Position numbers and translations under genes: made by a program. This document shows, piece after piece, positions 63,766-64,000 of a stretch of 64,000 nt of DNA (position 1 is the stretch's first letter; the number at the start of each line of letters is the position of its first letter). Origin of the DNA: Martinezella rhizogenes (lineage in GTDB: Bacteria > Pseudomonadota > Alphaproteobacteria > Rhizobiales > Rhizobiaceae); contig JAAMEZ010000014.1 in the NCBI GenBank assembly GCA_013322215.1, positions 390,732-454,731 on the forward strand, written 5' to 3'. The notes under the pieces are model-generated. The model did no database searches, was not told where the DNA came from, and was given only the letters and a program-made list of their open reading frames with translations.

Positions 63766-63814
63766 GCAATTCCGGACGGAAAACCGCTGTGCACTTTTCC
63801 TGGAATTGCTTTAG
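63766..63814. repeat. dispersed 49-bp palindromic intergenic repeat, copy 2
   Basis: This copy matches 17165-17213 at 43 of 49 positions, with complementary ends (GCAATTCC and GGAATTGC). It lies between a secreted-protein gene and an RND gene that converge on it. Such elements are frequent in rhizobial genomes as I recall. Confidence 0.8.
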
Positions 63815-63832
63815 GCCTGCATGCATGCTCAT

Positions 63833-64000
63833 TCACCGCGTATCCGGCGTTGCGGCTGCAGCATCCGGTTCTTGTCCCGTCGCATCGATCGCTCTCCTGC
63901 CCTTGAAGATACGGCGGACGGAGACGAAGAGCAGCGGGATGAAGAAGACGCCGAGGACGGTCGCCGAGATCATACCGCCCATGACGCCGATGCCGATCGG
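63833..64000 (-). CDS. RND efflux pump inner-membrane subunit, C-terminal end (partial)
   Basis: The minus-strand frame from 64000 to the TGA at 63835-63833 encodes the last 55 residues of an AcrB/HAE1-type transporter: [20 protein letters not shown] is the family's last transmembrane helix region. The rest of the gene lies beyond the window. Confidence 0.88.
   Translation of the reverse strand, partial: PIGIGVMGGMISATVLGVFFIPLLFVSVRRIFKGRRAIDATGQEPDAAAATPDTR

Noticed and set aside
1..64000. tRNA, rRNA, CRISPR or transposase genes
   Set aside because: I looked for CCA-ended cloverleaf patterns, regular spaced repeats and DDE or tyrosine recombinase motifs and saw none.

Overview
The window reads as chromosome or large-replicon DNA of a Rhizobiaceae bacterium, most likely Rhizobium or a close relative. 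This is inferred from the GC-rich coding style, ExoY/ExoF-like polysaccharide genes, DUF995 proteins, several sugar ABC transporters with LacI and ROK regulators, and a 49-bp palindromic intergenic repeat present twice. I see no rRNA, tRNA, CRISPR array, insertion sequence or phage gene.

Positions 1-11631 hold the end of a hybrid NRPS/PKS assembly line on the plus strand: an A-PCP fragment, a 2694-residue KS-AT-ACP-aminotransferase-C-A-PCP protein, and an 827-residue C-PCP-thioesterase. The aminotransferase architecture predicts a beta-amino unit. The A domain pocket reads as glycine-like. The last module has no A domain, its C domain has HQ instead of HH, and its thioesterase has Cys in place of Ser. 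The line is followed (11696-19603) by a formyltransferase-like/beta-propeller fusion, a Sfp-type phosphopantetheinyl transferase, a DegT-type sugar aminotransferase, a GMC oxidoreductase, a TIGR04325-type methyltransferase and a Wzx-type flippase.

Positions 20036-28298 carry an exopolysaccharide assembly set: an ExoY-like priming sugar transferase, two GT4 glycosyltransferases, a Wzz/BY-kinase-like protein fused in frame to a GT2 glycosyltransferase, and an ExoF/Wza-like export protein. Because they adjoin the assembly line and its amino-sugar genes, the NRPS/PKS product may be attached to a glycan or lipid-linked sugar (inference).

Positions 28712-35413 are a tight six-gene signalling operon: a PAS/GGDEF/EAL protein, a degenerate HATPase-like protein, a STAS-like domain fused to a SAM methyltransferase, a membrane Cache-HAMP-PP2C phosphatase, a second HATPase-like protein and a stand-alone STAS protein. 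It looks like a duplicated partner-switching circuit with a methyltransferase output, and is my first candidate for an undescribed system.

Positions 35993-43300 form a second polysaccharide operon (UDP-glucuronate decarboxylase-like, GalE, membrane GT2, UDP-glucose dehydrogenase, two DUF995 proteins around a GH26-like hydrolase). It ends in a large stem-loop. A small secreted protein and an AraC regulator follow.

Positions 45540-62686 are sugar uptake and catabolism: a LacI regulator with a ribose-type ABC transporter and two identical 14-bp operator candidates; then a GH38 alpha-mannosidase, two ROK regulators, a Gfo/Idh/MocA dehydrogenase, a CUT1-type ABC transporter and a sugar phosphate isomerase/epimerase. 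A nearly identical 31-bp promoter/operator lies before both the alpha-mannosidase and the CUT1 binding protein, which ties them into one regulon. The window closes with a secreted protein of unknown function and the C-terminus of an RND efflux pump.
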